A stretch of 64,000 nucleotides of DNA from Flavobacteriales bacterium (GTDB lineage: Bacteria; Bacteroidota; Bacteroidia; Flavobacteriales_E; Vicingaceae): contig JABTUP010000005.1 in NCBI GenBank assembly GCA_015075325.1, positions 116,137 to 180,136 on the forward strand, written 5' to 3'. Positions 9,029 to 19,600 of this stretch are shown piece after piece. The notes beneath the pieces were generated by a model. It was not told the DNA's origin, searched no databases, and was given only the letters and a program-made list of their open reading frames with translations. Numbering within the stretch: position 1 is the stretch's first letter; each line of letters starts with the position of its first letter. A program made the translations under genes and the position numbers.

Positions 9029-9752
9029 TATATTTTAAAATTTCGTTTAATCCTTTTAGTAAGAAAAATTTGTCTGCAAAGATGCGATTTTTTGATTCTA
9101 AATCAAACATTTCAGCATTTCCTCCTGTAATAACTGGCTGAATATTTTCGTAACGCTTTGTATATTCTGCAATTACCCCTTCTATTTCTAATTTTACGCC
9201 ATAAAAAACTCCTGATTTTATGGAATCAATTGTAGAATCTCCAGTTAGTTTTGGTGTTACATTGTCAGAAAAATCGACCAATGGTAATTTTCCAGTGTAT
9301 TGGTTAAGTGCTTTTAATCTTAGATTTACTCCTGGAGCTATTGAGCCTCCTAAATAATTCTTATTCTTGTCAATAAAGTCGTATGTAATACAAGTTCCTG
9401 CATCAATTACCAACACATCGTGTCCGTTAAACAACGGATGAGTTGCAGCGGCTGCAACTAGGGCAATTCTATCTTTACCTAAAGTACTTGGTGTTGAATA
9501 TAAATTTGCAAAAGGCAATAAAATTTGTTCGTTTAAATTCAAAAAATGGGTTTGTTTCATTAACAATTGTTCGAGTTCTGTTTGTTCGTTTTTTACATTA
9601 GAAACTATTGAACGAACAATATTAAATTCATTTAACAGAATTTCGATATCTTTTATCGTTAATGATTCATAATTTTTGTTAAAAACAATTTTATCATCCA
9701 AAAACAATGCAATTTTGGTAGAAGTATTGCCAATATCGATTACTAAATTCAA
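9015..9752 (-). CDS. coaX: type III pantothenate kinase
   Basis: Phosphorylates pantothenate in the first step of CoA synthesis. Motifs: LVIDIGNTSTK at the N-terminus (phosphate-binding), DRIALVAAA, DAGTCITYDFI, GGSIAPGVNLRLKAL and VITGGNA, all diagnostic of CoaX (ASKHA fold). No ATG is available. The frame could extend to a TTG at 9788, but that codon lies inside a TAnnTTTG promoter box (9786-9793), so I place the start at the TTG at 9752. This gives 245 residues beginning two residues before the VIDIGNT strand, as in the family. It is first in a five-gene run with the barrel, TPR and lptC genes. Confidence 0.92.
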   Translation of the reverse strand: MNLVIDIGNTSTKIALFLDDKIVFNKNYESLTIKDIEILLNEFNIVRSIVSNVKNEQTELEQLLMKQTHFLNLNEQILLPFANLYSTPSTLGKDRIALVAAAATHPLFNGHDVLVIDAGTCITYDFIDKNKNYLGGSIAPGVNLRLKALNQYTGKLPLVDFSDNVTPKLTGDSTIDSIKSGVFYGVKLEIEGVIAEYTKRYENIQPVITGGNAEMFDLESKNRIFADKFFLLKGLNEILKYNAKN

Positions 9753-9785
9753 CTGATTATCAATGTATAAGAAATAATAAGACTT

Positions 9786-9793
9786 CAAAAATA
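9786..9793 (-). promoter_or_regulatory. -7 promoter box for coaX
   Basis: TATTTTTG on the minus strand fits TAnnTTTG and predicts a transcript start near 9779, upstream of the chosen TTG start. No clear -33 box is visible. Confidence 0.45.
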
Positions 9794-9835
9794 CAAATAG
9801 TATCTAATTTTTTTTTTATGATTAAAATAAATTAA

Positions 9836-9843
9836 TACATTTG
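9836..9843 (+). promoter_or_regulatory. -7 promoter box for tRNA-Phe
   Basis: TACATTTG matches the Bacteroidetes -7 element and ends 17 bp before the tRNA. The -33 area is a T run, so only half of the promoter is well matched. Confidence 0.5.
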
Positions 9844-9860
9844 CCGACCGAAAAATGACT

Positions 9861-9933
9861 GGTGCCTTAGCTCAGTCGGTAGAGCAAAGGACTGAAAATC
9901 CTTGTGTCGCTGGTTCGATTCCAGCAGGCACCA
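9861..9933 (+). tRNA. tRNA-Phe (GAA)
   Basis: A 73-base cloverleaf: acceptor stem GGTGCCT/AGGCACC, D arm GCTC/GAGC, anticodon stem AAGGA/TCCTT around loop CTGAAAA (anticodon GAA), and T arm GCTGG-TTCGATT-CCAGC. The discriminator base is A; the CCA end is not encoded. Confidence 0.97.
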
Positions 9934-9940
9934 CTTAACT

Positions 9941-9976
9941 AAAGCCTCAAAAATTAATTTTTTTGAGGCTTTTTTC
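9941..9976 (+). terminator. terminator after tRNA-Phe
   Basis: A stem of AAGCCTCAAAAA with TTTTTGAGGCTT is followed by a T run, directly downstream of the tRNA. Confidence 0.85.
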
Positions 9977-10041
9977 ATGTTAATTCAACCCATTAACACT
10001 TTTCAAAATCTTTTTGCTGATTTATTTTTTAATAAATGAAG

Positions 10042-11190
10042 TTAGAACACATAACTTGCTATGGTTGTTCTTAAATTGTAATTGCTTGCCATTACTTCGC
10101 CATAAGCTCCTGCGGTTCTGATAGCTATAATATCTCCACGCTGGGTTACAGGAAAAAGCAATGATTTTGCAAAACAATCTGACGATTCGCAAATGGGACC
10201 AACCACATCGTATCTTTCCAATTCGGTTGACTTGGTGGTTAAGTTTTCTATTTTATGTGTAGCTTGGTATAATGCAGGGCGTAATAAATCGGTCATGCCA
10301 GCATCAACTATTGCAAAATTGGTATTTACTCCTTTTTTAACATAAAGCACTTTGGTTATTAAATTTCCACATTGAGCAACTATCGAACGACCAAGTTCAA
10401 AATGCAAATGCTGTTGAGGGCGTAGAGCCAAAAACTGATGAAACTGTTCGAAATAACCTTTAAAATCAGGTATTAAATTGCTATCTGGATTTTCGTAATC
10501 GACACCCAAACCGCCTCCAACATTAATGTGTTCAACAATAATATGATGTTGGTAAAACCACTCTTGTATTTCGTTAATGCGTAAACACAGGCTTCTAAAA
10601 ATTTCTAAATCAGTAATTTGCGAACCAATATGAAAATGCAAGCCAACTAATTTTATGTGACTCAAGCTTTTAATGGCATGAATAACATCAGCCATTTCCC
10701 ACATGTTTATTCCAAATTTATTTTCTTCTAAACCAGTAGTAATATAATGATGTGTTTTGGCATTAATATTTGGGTTAATACGAAGAGCAATGTGTGCCAC
10801 TTTGTTTTTTTTCTCTGCCAATTCATTAATTACTTCCATCTCTGGCAACGATTCGCAGTTGAAACAAAAAATATCTTTATCTAACGCAAAATTGATTTCA
10901 TCGTCGGTTTTTCCAACACCTGCAAAAACAATATTGTTTGCTGCAAAACCAGTTTCTAATGCTTTGTTTACTTCGTTACCGCTTACACAATCGGCACCAA
11001 TCTGACGGTTTTTTATAGCAGTTAAAACAGCATCATTTACGTTTGCTTTTAATGCATAATGTATATGATAGCCATATCGGTTAGACTCTGCGGTAAGCAA
11101 ATCAAGTGTTTGTTCTAAAACATCCAAATTGTAGTGATAAAAAGGAGTTTTTAGTTTTTTGTATTGTTCGATATGTTGAGGTGTAATCAT
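10042..11190 (-). CDS. lysA: diaminopimelate decarboxylase
   Basis: Last step of lysine synthesis: meso-diaminopimelate to L-lysine and CO2. The protein has 382 residues, in the short range for the family. It is a fold-type III PLP barrel: the Schiff-base lysine is Lys48 in HYALKAN, HFHIGSQ and NVGGGLGVDY bind phosphate, and the second domain carries FELGRSIVAQCG and GPICESSDCFAKS, the CESSD motif supplying the partner-subunit Cys. The start is ATG. Aspartate kinase lies upstream on the same strand with a 108-bp repeat-bearing gap, so the two lysine genes are probably one transcription unit. Confidence 0.95.
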   Translation of the reverse strand: MITPQHIEQYKKLKTPFYHYNLDVLEQTLDLLTAESNRYGYHIHYALKANVNDAVLTAIKNRQIGADCVSGNEVNKALETGFAANNIVFAGVGKTDDEINFALDKDIFCFNCESLPEMEVINELAEKKNKVAHIALRINPNINAKTHHYITTGLEENKFGINMWEMADVIHAIKSLSHIKLVGLHFHIGSQITDLEIFRSLCLRINEIQEWFYQHHIIVEHINVGGGLGVDYENPDSNLIPDFKGYFEQFHQFLALRPQQHLHFELGRSIVAQCGNLITKVLYVKKGVNTNFAIVDAGMTDLLRPALYQATHKIENLTTKSTELERYDVVGPICESSDCFAKSLLFPVTQRGDIIAIRTAGAYGEVMASNYNLRTTIASYVF

Positions 11191-11204
11191 TAATTATTGT
11201 TTAA

Positions 11205-11275
11205 AAGTCTCTCGCAGATTTCGCAAATGTCCGCAAATAATTCTGCGTGAATCAGCGTAATCTGCGGGCAAAATA
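11205..11275. repeat. dispersed 'CGCAGATT/AATCTGCG' intergenic repeat, copy 1
   Basis: An imperfect inverted repeat built from TCTCGCAGATTTCGCAAA and the opposing CAGCGTAATCTGCGGG fills the lysC-lysA gap. Related words recur at 28396-28450, 38992-39090 and, more decayed, 42168-42270 and 48719-48787. Confidence 0.6.
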
Positions 11276-11298
11276 TGTTAGCCAGAGGTATCACTGTT

Positions 11299-12612
11299 CT
11301 ATTTAAAAAGTTTGTTGTTTAGCGAAATCAAGGCTTCTTTTTTGTCAGCGGTATTTACAAGCAAAGATACATTATGTAAACTTCCACCATACGAAATCAT
11401 TCTAATTGGAATGTGTTGAAGGGCATCAAAAATTTGCAAAGCATATCCTTTGCTTTCTGCAATAAAATCGCCAACTACACAAACAATGGTAAGGTTGGTG
11501 TCAACATCTACTGTTCCGTATTTTTTTAATTCTTCAATTATTTCGTTTAGGTATTTGGTATCATCAATAGTTACCGAAACAGCTACTTCAGAAGTGGTAA
11601 TCATATCGATTGGGGTTTTGTAAGCCTCAAAAATTTCGAATACTTTTCGTAAAAAACCATACGCCAACAACATTCGTCCCGATTTAATTTTAATAGCTGT
11701 AATGTTATCTTTTGCAGCAATGGCTTTAATTCCTGTTCCGCTTGATTCGGTATTAATCAATGTTCCATGAGCTTCGGGTTGCATGGTATTTTTTAATCGA
11801 ACAGGAATGTTACTAATTTTTGCAGGCAATACGCTTGATGGATGCAATATTTTTGCACCAAAATAGGCTAATTCGGCAGCTTCGTCAAATGATAATTGTG
11901 CAATGGGGTGAGTTTTATCAACAATTCGTGGGTCGTTATTGTGCATACCATCAATATCGGTCCAAATTTGAATTTCACTTGCATTTATAGCAGCTCCAAC
12001 CAAAGAGGCGGTATAATCGCTTCCTCCTCTTTTAAGGTTGTCTATTTCTCCAAACGAATTGCGACAAATGTAACCTTGCGTTATAAACAAGTTGCAATTT
12101 TTGTGTTGAGCAAGCTCTAAGGTAATATTTTCTTTAATAAATGCAGCATCAGGCTCTTCATCTTCGTTTATTCGCATAAAATTTAATGCTGGCAACAAAA
12201 CAGATTCAACTCCAATTTCGTGTAAATAAAAGTTGAAAAGTGCAGTTGATAAAAGTTCGCCTTGAGCCAAAATAGCACGTTCTTCAAACATGGTAAACTG
12301 ATCTTTTGTAAATGCTCTAATATAGCTAAAGTGCGATTCGATTAAATCGGCTGCTTGTTGTTTGTATTCAACGGTAGAAAATAGCTCTTCGATGGTTTGT
12401 TTGTATTTCTTTTCGAGTTGTAAAATGGTTTCTAAAGCACCTTCATTGTTTTTGTTATACAAATAATTGGCAATTTCTACTAAGGTGTTGGTTGTTCCCG
12501 ACATGGCAGATAATACCACAATTTTTGGTGTGTCGTTTACAACCAAATTGGTTAATGCTTTTATTCGTTCTGCCGAACCAACTGATGTTCCTCCAAATTT
12601 TACTACTAACAT
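11299..12612 (-). CDS. lysC: aspartate kinase, monofunctional
   Basis: Phosphorylates L-aspartate, the entry to lysine, threonine and methionine synthesis. The protein has 437 residues. The N-terminus VVKFGGTSVGSAERIK is the kinase signature; RGGSDYTASLVGAAINA forms the aspartate site and WTDIDGMHNNDPRIV the nucleotide site. Two C-terminal ACT domains (about residues 300-437, with VSVTIDD and NVSLLVN) suggest lysine feedback inhibition, a family trait. There is no homoserine dehydrogenase domain. The start is ATG. A TAnnTTTG box on the minus strand (12639-12646, TACATTTG) sits 27 bp upstream. Confidence 0.95.
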   Translation of the reverse strand: MLVVKFGGTSVGSAERIKALTNLVVNDTPKIVVLSAMSGTTNTLVEIANYLYNKNNEGALETILQLEKKYKQTIEELFSTVEYKQQAADLIESHFSYIRAFTKDQFTMFEERAILAQGELLSTALFNFYLHEIGVESVLLPALNFMRINEDEEPDAAFIKENITLELAQHKNCNLFITQGYICRNSFGEIDNLKRGGSDYTASLVGAAINASEIQIWTDIDGMHNNDPRIVDKTHPIAQLSFDEAAELAYFGAKILHPSSVLPAKISNIPVRLKNTMQPEAHGTLINTESSGTGIKAIAAKDNITAIKIKSGRMLLAYGFLRKVFEIFEAYKTPIDMITTSEVAVSVTIDDTKYLNEIIEELKKYGTVDVDTNLTIVCVVGDFIAESKGYALQIFDALQHIPIRMISYGGSLHNVSLLVNTADKKEALISLNNKLFK

Positions 12613-12638
12613 GGGTATTTTTCTATTAATTTTTTTTG

Positions 12639-12646
12639 CAAATGTA
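12639..12646 (-). promoter_or_regulatory. -7 promoter box for lysC-lysA
   Basis: TACATTTG on the minus strand, 27 bp before the lysC ATG. The -33 region has only a partial TTTG match. Confidence 0.4.
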
Positions 12647-12834
12647 ATAAAGCAAATTTAAATATTTAAAATAATGTTATGTTTTTAACATAGTAACTAT
12701 TTAAGTTCTGCAATAGTAAGGTTTTAACCGATACCATATTTAAGTATGAAGTGTAAATGTGAAGTTAAAAGTTAAAATATGTTAGAAACGCTAAACTTTA
12801 ACTGGTAAACTTTCTACTCCAAATTAAAAAGTGT

Positions 12835-12842
12835 TATTTTTG
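12835..12842 (+). promoter_or_regulatory. -7 promoter box for gldF
   Basis: TATTTTTG, 20 bp before the gldF ATG. The rest of the 250-bp gap between lysC and gldF (12613-12862) shows no gene. Confidence 0.4.
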
Positions 12843-12862
12843 ACCCTCGTAAAGAAAAACAG

Positions 12863-13594
12863 ATGTTTGCACTAATAAATAAGGAAATAAGAAGCTTTTT
12901 AGGGTCTTTAATTGGCTACATTGTTATCATTGTTTTTTTAACCACTCTAAGTCTTTTTTTGTGGGTTTTTCCGGGCGATACCAATGTTTTAGATTCGGGA
13001 TACTCAAGTATTGGAGCATTGTTTTATATAGCCCCTTGGGTTTTTATGTTTTTAATTCCAGCTATTACCATGCGTTTATTTTCTGAAGAAAGCAGAACAG
13101 GAACCATTGAATTATTGCTTACTAAACCGCTTACTGATTTTCAAATTGTTTTAGCCAAATACATTGCTGGATTTTTACTGGTTTTATTTTCTTTACTTCC
13201 TACATTAGTTTACTTTTATTCAGTATATCAGTTGGGGGCTCCTATAGGAAATATTGATATGGGAGGCACATGGGGCTCGTATTTTGGGCTGTTATTTTTA
13301 GGTAGTGTTTTTGTTTCAATAGGTTTGTTTTCAAGTGCTATTTCAAACAATCAAATCATCTCTTTTATCATTGGTGTTTTTCTTTGCTTTTTTACTTATG
13401 TTGGTTTTGAGTCTATTAGTTCATTACAACTATTTGGAGCAATTGACGATGTAATCATTAATTTAGGTATTAATGCACATTACTTATCCATGAGCAGAGG
13501 AGTTATCGATACCAGAGATGTAATTTATTTCTTAGGTGTAATCTTTTTGTTTTTGTTATTTACTAAAACGGTATTGGGGAGTAGAAAATGGTAG
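12863..13594 (+). CDS. gldF: gliding motility ABC transporter permease GldF
   Basis: Membrane subunit of the GldAFG ABC complex needed for gliding in some Flavobacteriia. The protein has 243 residues and six predicted membrane helices, starting with a short amphipathic region (MFALINKEIRSFLGS). It shows the ABC-2 permease features MRLFSEESRTGTIELLLTKP and AKYIAGFLLVL. The length equals the usual GldF size. The last 7 bp overlap gldG (ATGGTAG), so translation is coupled. The ATPase GldA is not in the window, as is common because gldA is often unlinked. Confidence 0.93.
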   Translation: MFALINKEIRSFLGSLIGYIVIIVFLTTLSLFLWVFPGDTNVLDSGYSSIGALFYIAPWVFMFLIPAITMRLFSEESRTGTIELLLTKPLTDFQIVLAKYIAGFLLVLFSLLPTLVYFYSVYQLGAPIGNIDMGGTWGSYFGLLFLGSVFVSIGLFSSAISNNQIISFIIGVFLCFFTYVGFESISSLQLFGAIDDVIINLGINAHYLSMSRGVIDTRDVIYFLGVIFLFLLFTKTVLGSRKW

Positions 13595-15330
13595 TACATA
13601 ATAATTCAAATAAAAAGCGTGATTTAACAACTTTATTTACAGGAGTTGTTATCGTTATTTTGATTAATTATATAGGCTCCTTTGCTTTCGAACGCTTTGA
13701 TTTAACTGCCGAAAAAAGATATACAATTTCTGATAACAGTAAAGAATTGGCTTCAAATTTAGAAGACATCGTTTTTGTAAAAGTATATTTAGAAGGAGAA
13801 TTTCCGGCAGGTTTTAAGCGGTTACGTGACGAAACCCGTGAAATGTTAAATGAGTTCAGAGCATATTCAAATGGAAACATCGAGTACGAATTCATCAATC
13901 CATCAGAAAGCCCTGATGAGAAAATTAGAGAAGACATCTACAAGCAACTTTACAAAGAAGGTCTTAGACCAACCGACTTAAATGTTAAAGAAGAAGATGG
14001 CTCAACCAATAAAATTATTTGGCCAGGAGCAATTTTTTCGTATCGTGGAAAAGATATTCCTGTTCAGTTACTAAAAAGCCAAATGGGTGTAGCTGCTGAT
14101 GTAATGCTTAACAACTCTATTGAAGCATTGGAATACGAAGTTGCTAATGCCATTCGAAATTTAATTATTGACAACAAACCCAAAATAGCTATTATTGAAG
14201 GTCATGGAGAGTTAGACAAAATAGAAACAGCATCCTTGGCAACCTTATTGGCTGAGTTTTATTTGGTAGATAGAATTTCTTTAAACGAAGAGCTTCATAG
14301 TTTAACCGAGCGTGTAATGATTGATAGCTTACAAGCATTTAAAGTAAAAACCAAATACGATGCAATTATTATTGCAAAACCAACCAAACCATTTTCAGAA
14401 AAAGATAAGTTTGTTATTGACCAATTCATAATGTATGGGGGAAAAGTGGTGTGGTTAATCGACCCTGTTTTTGCAAGTATGGACAGCTTACAAAACGCCG
14501 ATGTAACCATGGCTATTGCTCAAAATTTAAATCTCGACGACCAATTGTTTACTTATGGCGTTCGTTTAAATACCAACTTAATTTTAGACATGCAATCGGC
14601 ACCAATTCCGGTGGTTACAGGAAGAGTTGGAAATCAACCAAAAACCCAATTATTCCCTTGGTTTTTCTTTCCATTGTTAACTCAAGCAAACACACATCCT
14701 ATTGTAAACAATTTAAACGCTGTAAAAGGCGAATTTGTTAGCACAATAGATACCATTGCCCGACCAAACATTCACAAAACGGGTTTGTTAAAATCGTCGA
14801 TTTACACCAAAGTAAGCAATACTCCAACAAGAGTAAGCTTAGGAATGTTACGAATTGAACCCGACCAATCACAATTTACAGCAGGACATCAAGTTGCAGC
14901 AGTATTGTTGGAAGGAAAGTTTGAATCAGTTTTCAAAAACAGAATATCAGCCGAAATACAAAATAGCAACGAAATCAACTTCAAAGAAGTAAGTGATGAA
15001 AACAAAATGGTGGTTGTTGCTGATGGCGATATTGCAAAAAATTATGTAAACATAAAAACAGAGCAATACTACCAATTAGGTTATGATAGGTTTACCAATC
15101 AGCAATTTGGCAACGACGATTTTATGCTTAATGTGGTAAATTATTTGTGTGATGATACGGGTTTGATGGGTGTTCGATCAAAGAAACTTACCATTCGATT
15201 AATGGATAAAAATGTATTGAAAGACGAAAAATTTAAATGGCAGTTAATTAATACTGTTCTACCAATTGGGTTAATTCTTTTGTTTGGAATAGCCCACTAT
15301 TACGATAGAAAGAAAAAATACACGAAGTAA
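13588..15330 (+). CDS. gldG: gliding motility ABC auxiliary protein GldG
   Basis: Second membrane component of the GldAFG complex. The protein has 580 residues. An N-terminal membrane helix (about residues 14-33) is followed by a large extracytoplasmic ABC_transp_aux-type domain (SDNSKELASNLEDIVFVKVYLEGEFP marks its start region; AIIEGHGELD near residue 200 is characteristic) and a C-terminal helix (LINTVLPIGLILLFGIAHYY) with a basic tail. It overlaps gldF and is followed by a DUF4340 gene. The annotation is firm by family; the molecular job of GldG is not settled in the literature. Confidence 0.93.
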   Translation: MVVHNNSNKKRDLTTLFTGVVIVILINYIGSFAFERFDLTAEKRYTISDNSKELASNLEDIVFVKVYLEGEFPAGFKRLRDETREMLNEFRAYSNGNIEYEFINPSESPDEKIREDIYKQLYKEGLRPTDLNVKEEDGSTNKIIWPGAIFSYRGKDIPVQLLKSQMGVAADVMLNNSIEALEYEVANAIRNLIIDNKPKIAIIEGHGELDKIETASLATLLAEFYLVDRISLNEELHSLTERVMIDSLQAFKVKTKYDAIIIAKPTKPFSEKDKFVIDQFIMYGGKVVWLIDPVFASMDSLQNADVTMAIAQNLNLDDQLFTYGVRLNTNLILDMQSAPIPVVTGRVGNQPKTQLFPWFFFPLLTQANTHPIVNNLNAVKGEFVSTIDTIARPNIHKTGLLKSSIYTKVSNTPTRVSLGMLRIEPDQSQFTAGHQVAAVLLEGKFESVFKNRISAEIQNSNEINFKEVSDENKMVVVADGDIAKNYVNIKTEQYYQLGYDRFTNQQFGNDDFMLNVVNYLCDDTGLMGVRSKKLTIRLMDKNVLKDEKFKWQLINTVLPIGLILLFGIAHYYDRKKKYTK

Positions 15331-15407
15331 ATAAGAGAGGCAAAAAGCAGAAAGGCGAAAGATAGCAAACTAAAGCCTATAATGACTAACACCTAAAAGA
15401 CTTAAAC

Positions 15408-16415
15408 ATGAAAAATAACAAATTTTTAATTATAACTTTAATAATATTAGTAGCAATAGCGACTTACTTTTTTGTTTCTAAAAGCAATAGTACACTTGGA
15501 GAGTTAAATGATTTTGCAATTAAAGATACGGCAAGTATTGATAAAATTTTTATAGCTGATGCTACAGGCGACAAAGTAACTCTAGTTCGGGGCGAAAAGC
15601 ACTGGTTAGTTGAAGGTAAACACAAAGCACGACCAGAAAGCATGGAAGTTATAATGAACACTTTCTACCAAATAGCCGTAAAATCACCAGTATCAAAAGC
15701 AGCTCAAAATAACGTAATAAGAGATTTAGCAACCACAGCAATTAAAGTAGAAATTTATCAAGGAAAAAGTAAACCAACAAAAGTTTATTACATTGGTGGA
15801 GCAACACAAAACAACCAAGGAACTTATATGTTATTAGAAAATGACGGTGTAAAATCTTCCGCACCATTTATTATGTACATACCTGGTTTTAACGGCTATT
15901 TAACCACTCGTTTTTATGCAAATGCTAACCAGTGGAGAGATGCCGCTGTGTTTACTTATCTTCCCGAAGAAGTTAAATCGATAAATGTTACCTACTTCGA
16001 GCAACCAGAAAATTCTTTTACCATCAATCAATCACTTGGTCAAATTTCTTTACTCGATGAAAATAAAAATACAATCCAACATTTTGATACCAATAAGGTA
16101 AAGCAATATTTGGGTCAGTACGAAAAAGTTTATTACGAAATGGTTGTAATGAACGAAATATCTCAAGCAAAAAAAGATTCGATTATTGCTTCACAACCCT
16201 ATTTTAAAGTTGAAGGAGAAGATATTTTTGGCAAAAAAACAAAAATAGTTGCCTACCATATGCCAAACTATCGACAAATTGAAGACGAAAATGGCGTTCC
16301 ATTTCAGTATGATGTGGATAGAATGTATGGCTATTTTAACAACGAACTTTTTGTGTACATCCAATTTCACACATTCGATAAGATTACTTTTCCTCGCAAA
16401 ATTTTCTTGAAATAA
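15408..16415 (+). CDS. DUF4340 domain protein, gldFG-linked
   Basis: The protein has 335 residues: one N-terminal membrane anchor (KFLIITLIILVAIATYFFV), then an extracytoplasmic beta-rich DUF4340 region recognisable by DKIFIADATGDKVTLVRGE, HWLVEG and later YANANQWRDAAVFTYLPEEV. DUF4340 proteins commonly follow GldG-type ABC auxiliary proteins, so a supporting role in the same envelope complex is inferred. It lies 77 bp after gldG on the same strand; the spacer has no terminator, so co-transcription is likely. The start is ATG. Confidence 0.8.
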   Translation: MKNNKFLIITLIILVAIATYFFVSKSNSTLGELNDFAIKDTASIDKIFIADATGDKVTLVRGEKHWLVEGKHKARPESMEVIMNTFYQIAVKSPVSKAAQNNVIRDLATTAIKVEIYQGKSKPTKVYYIGGATQNNQGTYMLLENDGVKSSAPFIMYIPGFNGYLTTRFYANANQWRDAAVFTYLPEEVKSINVTYFEQPENSFTINQSLGQISLLDENKNTIQHFDTNKVKQYLGQYEKVYYEMVVMNEISQAKKDSIIASQPYFKVEGEDIFGKKTKIVAYHMPNYRQIEDENGVPFQYDVDRMYGYFNNELFVYIQFHTFDKITFPRKIFLK

Positions 16416-16569
16416 TCTTTTATACTATTGTAAATTGATTACTCCTTTTCATTATTTTTAATTGTTAAAACAGTATTTGTTTTGTTGATAATTTAACAAT
16501 TTACCTATAAAACCAACTTTTTATAAACTAAGGCAGCCTTTTCACATTGGTTTCGTCTTGTTATTTGTT

Positions 16570-16593
16570 AAGCTAAAAAAAAATGCTTAGCTT
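16570..16593 (+). other. hairpin in the gap before the PKD protein
   Basis: AAGCTAA and TTAGCTT form a 7-bp stem around a 10-base loop, 28 bp before the next ATG. It could be a weak terminator for the gld unit or a leader structure. The rest of 16416-16620 shows nothing else. Confidence 0.35.
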
Positions 16594-16620
16594 TATTCGT
16601 AAAATAATAACTTATTTATT

Positions 16621-19600
16621 ATGAGAACATTACTGCAAAACCTATCAGTTGCATTTTTAATGGTTGTTTCAACTAATTTAATTGCACAAACTAATATTAA
16701 TGTAGATAAAATATATCAAGTAAAAGATTTACTAGACGACAAAATATTGAATGTAGAAATAAAAGAACATTTTGTTCGAGAAATTAGAAAAACAGGTTTA
16801 GTACCAGAAATAGACAACCACGATTTTGAACATTTTGTACTCGAGAGATACGAAATAATATATAAGCCTTTAATAAAAAACGAATTATCCAAATTTAATC
16901 AAATTTCTCAAAGCCATGGTCGTTCGTTAACTGTAAATATCATTGCTGAAATGGCAAAAGATTTCAATACATTTAAAAAGAAAAATCCAAATTATTCTGC
17001 ACATAATTACAATATTAATTCAGAAGATGTAGATGTATTTAAGTTAACTCCACCTATAAATCCAGATGAAACATATGGACCTGGGCAACCATGTAATAAT
17101 GCGGATTTTGAAACTGGAAACTGTAATGGTTGGGAAGTAATAACAGGAACTGTTCCTTCTGCTCCTTCTGCAGAATATAGTTTTACACAAACAGGTACAT
17201 CAGCATGTGGAACTTCTCCTAATCATGTTATCATGACTGGAGGCACTGATGCCCAAGGCGGATTTCCAAGGGTTTATCCTGGTAGTGGTGGAACTTCTGT
17301 TATGCTGGGTGATGGAACTGGTGTAAATAATGGTGCTGCAAGAATTAGACAAACCTTTTTGGTTGACGCAAATTCAGCAGCATTTTCCTATCATTATGCG
17401 GTTGTTTTAAATGATGCGGGTCATTCCTCGATTGATCAACCTTATTTTAGTGTTAGAATGTTTGACCAATCAGGAAATTCTATCGCTTGTGGCGCATACG
17501 AGGTAGTTGCTCCTACTTCAAGTGGATCAGACCCAAATTTCACTTCCTATTCTGATGGATTTTACTCTGATTGGAGATCAGCCTTTGCTCCTCTTCAAGG
17601 CTACATTGGGCAAAATGTTACAATCGAATTTACGACAGGTGACTGTAGTGCTTCAGGTCATTATGGATATGCTTATATCGATGCCAATTGTGATCCTTTA
17701 CAAATCATACCAAGTCAAACTGTAATTTGTGGCGGACAACCTGTTACCCTAACTGCTCCTGCTGGTGCTTCAAGTTATTCTTGGAGTCCAGGCGGAGAAA
17801 CAACTCAATCTATCACTACTAACGTGCCTGGTCATTACGAAGTATTTGTTACTCCAGTTACAGGAGCAGCTTGTGGTTTAACACTAACAGCTGATATTGG
17901 TGGTTCTCCCGATTATCCTGTTGCTCAATTTACTGCAAACCCAACCAATGTCTGTGTTGGCACCCCCATAACATTTACCAACACATCATATGTTGTTGGC
18001 ACATCTTCAATAGATAGTGTGCAATGGGATTTTAATTCAGATGGTATTGTTGATAATACTACTTTTAGTCCAACTTATACCTATCCTTCAGCAGGAAATT
18101 ATACAGCAACATTAACCGTTTTTAATAATGGTTGCGAAGATGAGACGACACAAAATGTAACCATTACACCAGGAACCACTGCATCTTTCACAACCACACC
18201 TGTTTGTCAAGGTGTTCCCACTAGTTTTACAAATACATCTTCTGGTGGAGCAAACACTTGGGGTTGGGATTTCGACAGCAATACCTCAATAGATAATTCA
18301 AGCCAAAATCCTACCTTTACTTTCGCCACAGCAGGAACACATGCTGTTACATTAAATGTTTCAAATAGTGGTTCTTGCCCTCACGATACGACAATAAATG
18401 TAATAGTACATCCAAATCCTGTTGCAAATTTTACTGCGACTGACGAATGTTTAACAACAGCTACTACTTTTACAGATGCATCAAATGTTTCAACAGGTTC
18501 TATTACTGGTTGGTCATGGGATTTTGACAACAACACTACAACTGACAACACTTCTCAAAACCCCACTCACACATACGGAACAGCAGGAACACAAACGATA
18601 AATTTAACCGTTACTACAGATAATAGCTGTACGGATTCATTTAGTACTACTGTTGATGTTTTTGCTAATCCTATTGCTAATTTCTCAACTGATGCTCCTT
18701 GTGAAGGTAATGCAACGACTTTTACCGATTTATCTTTAGATGGAAGTGTAGCAATTAGTATTTGGAATTGGGATTTTGATAATAATGCTACAACCGATAA
18801 TACCACACAGAATCCTACATTTAATTTAGGAACAGCAAACACCTATCCTGTAACACTTTATGTTGAAGATGCTAATGGTTGTAACCATTCTGTTACACAA
18901 AATGTTATAGTTAATCCAAACCCAACAGCAGGCTTTACCTTTACCAATGTATGTTTTGGAACAACCACGGGATTTACGAATCAATCCAATGGAAATGGAG
19001 GAACAATAAATCAATTTGCATGGGATTTTACCAACAATGGAACTGTAGACAATACCAACCAAAACCCAACCAATGGATACTCATCAGCAGGGACATATAC
19101 TGTTGAACTACATGTAACAACAGCCGATGGATGTGTTGATTCTATTACAAGAGTGGTAACAGTAAACCCTATACCAGTTGCAGATTTTAGTTCAACGACA
19201 GAGTGTTTAGGAAATTTAACAACCTTTACAGACGAATCGACGGTATCAACAGGAGGAGTTACCAACTGGAGTTGGGATTTTAATGATGGCTCACCAGCAG
19301 ACAATAACCAAAGTCCGACACATGTTTATGCATCAGCAGGAATATACAATGTAACCCTAACCGTAACCTCTGATAGTGGCTGTATCAATAATTACAGTGC
19401 TAATGTAGAAGTGTACACGAATCCAGTAGCAACCTTTAGCACCGATGTAGCCTGTTTAACCTATGCTACAACATTTACCGATTCATCAACCCCAGGCGAC
19501 AATCCGATAACAATATGGAATTGGGATTTTGATAACAATTCTACCGTTGATGTTAGCGACCAAAACCCAACATTCATTTTACCAACAGCAGGCACACACA

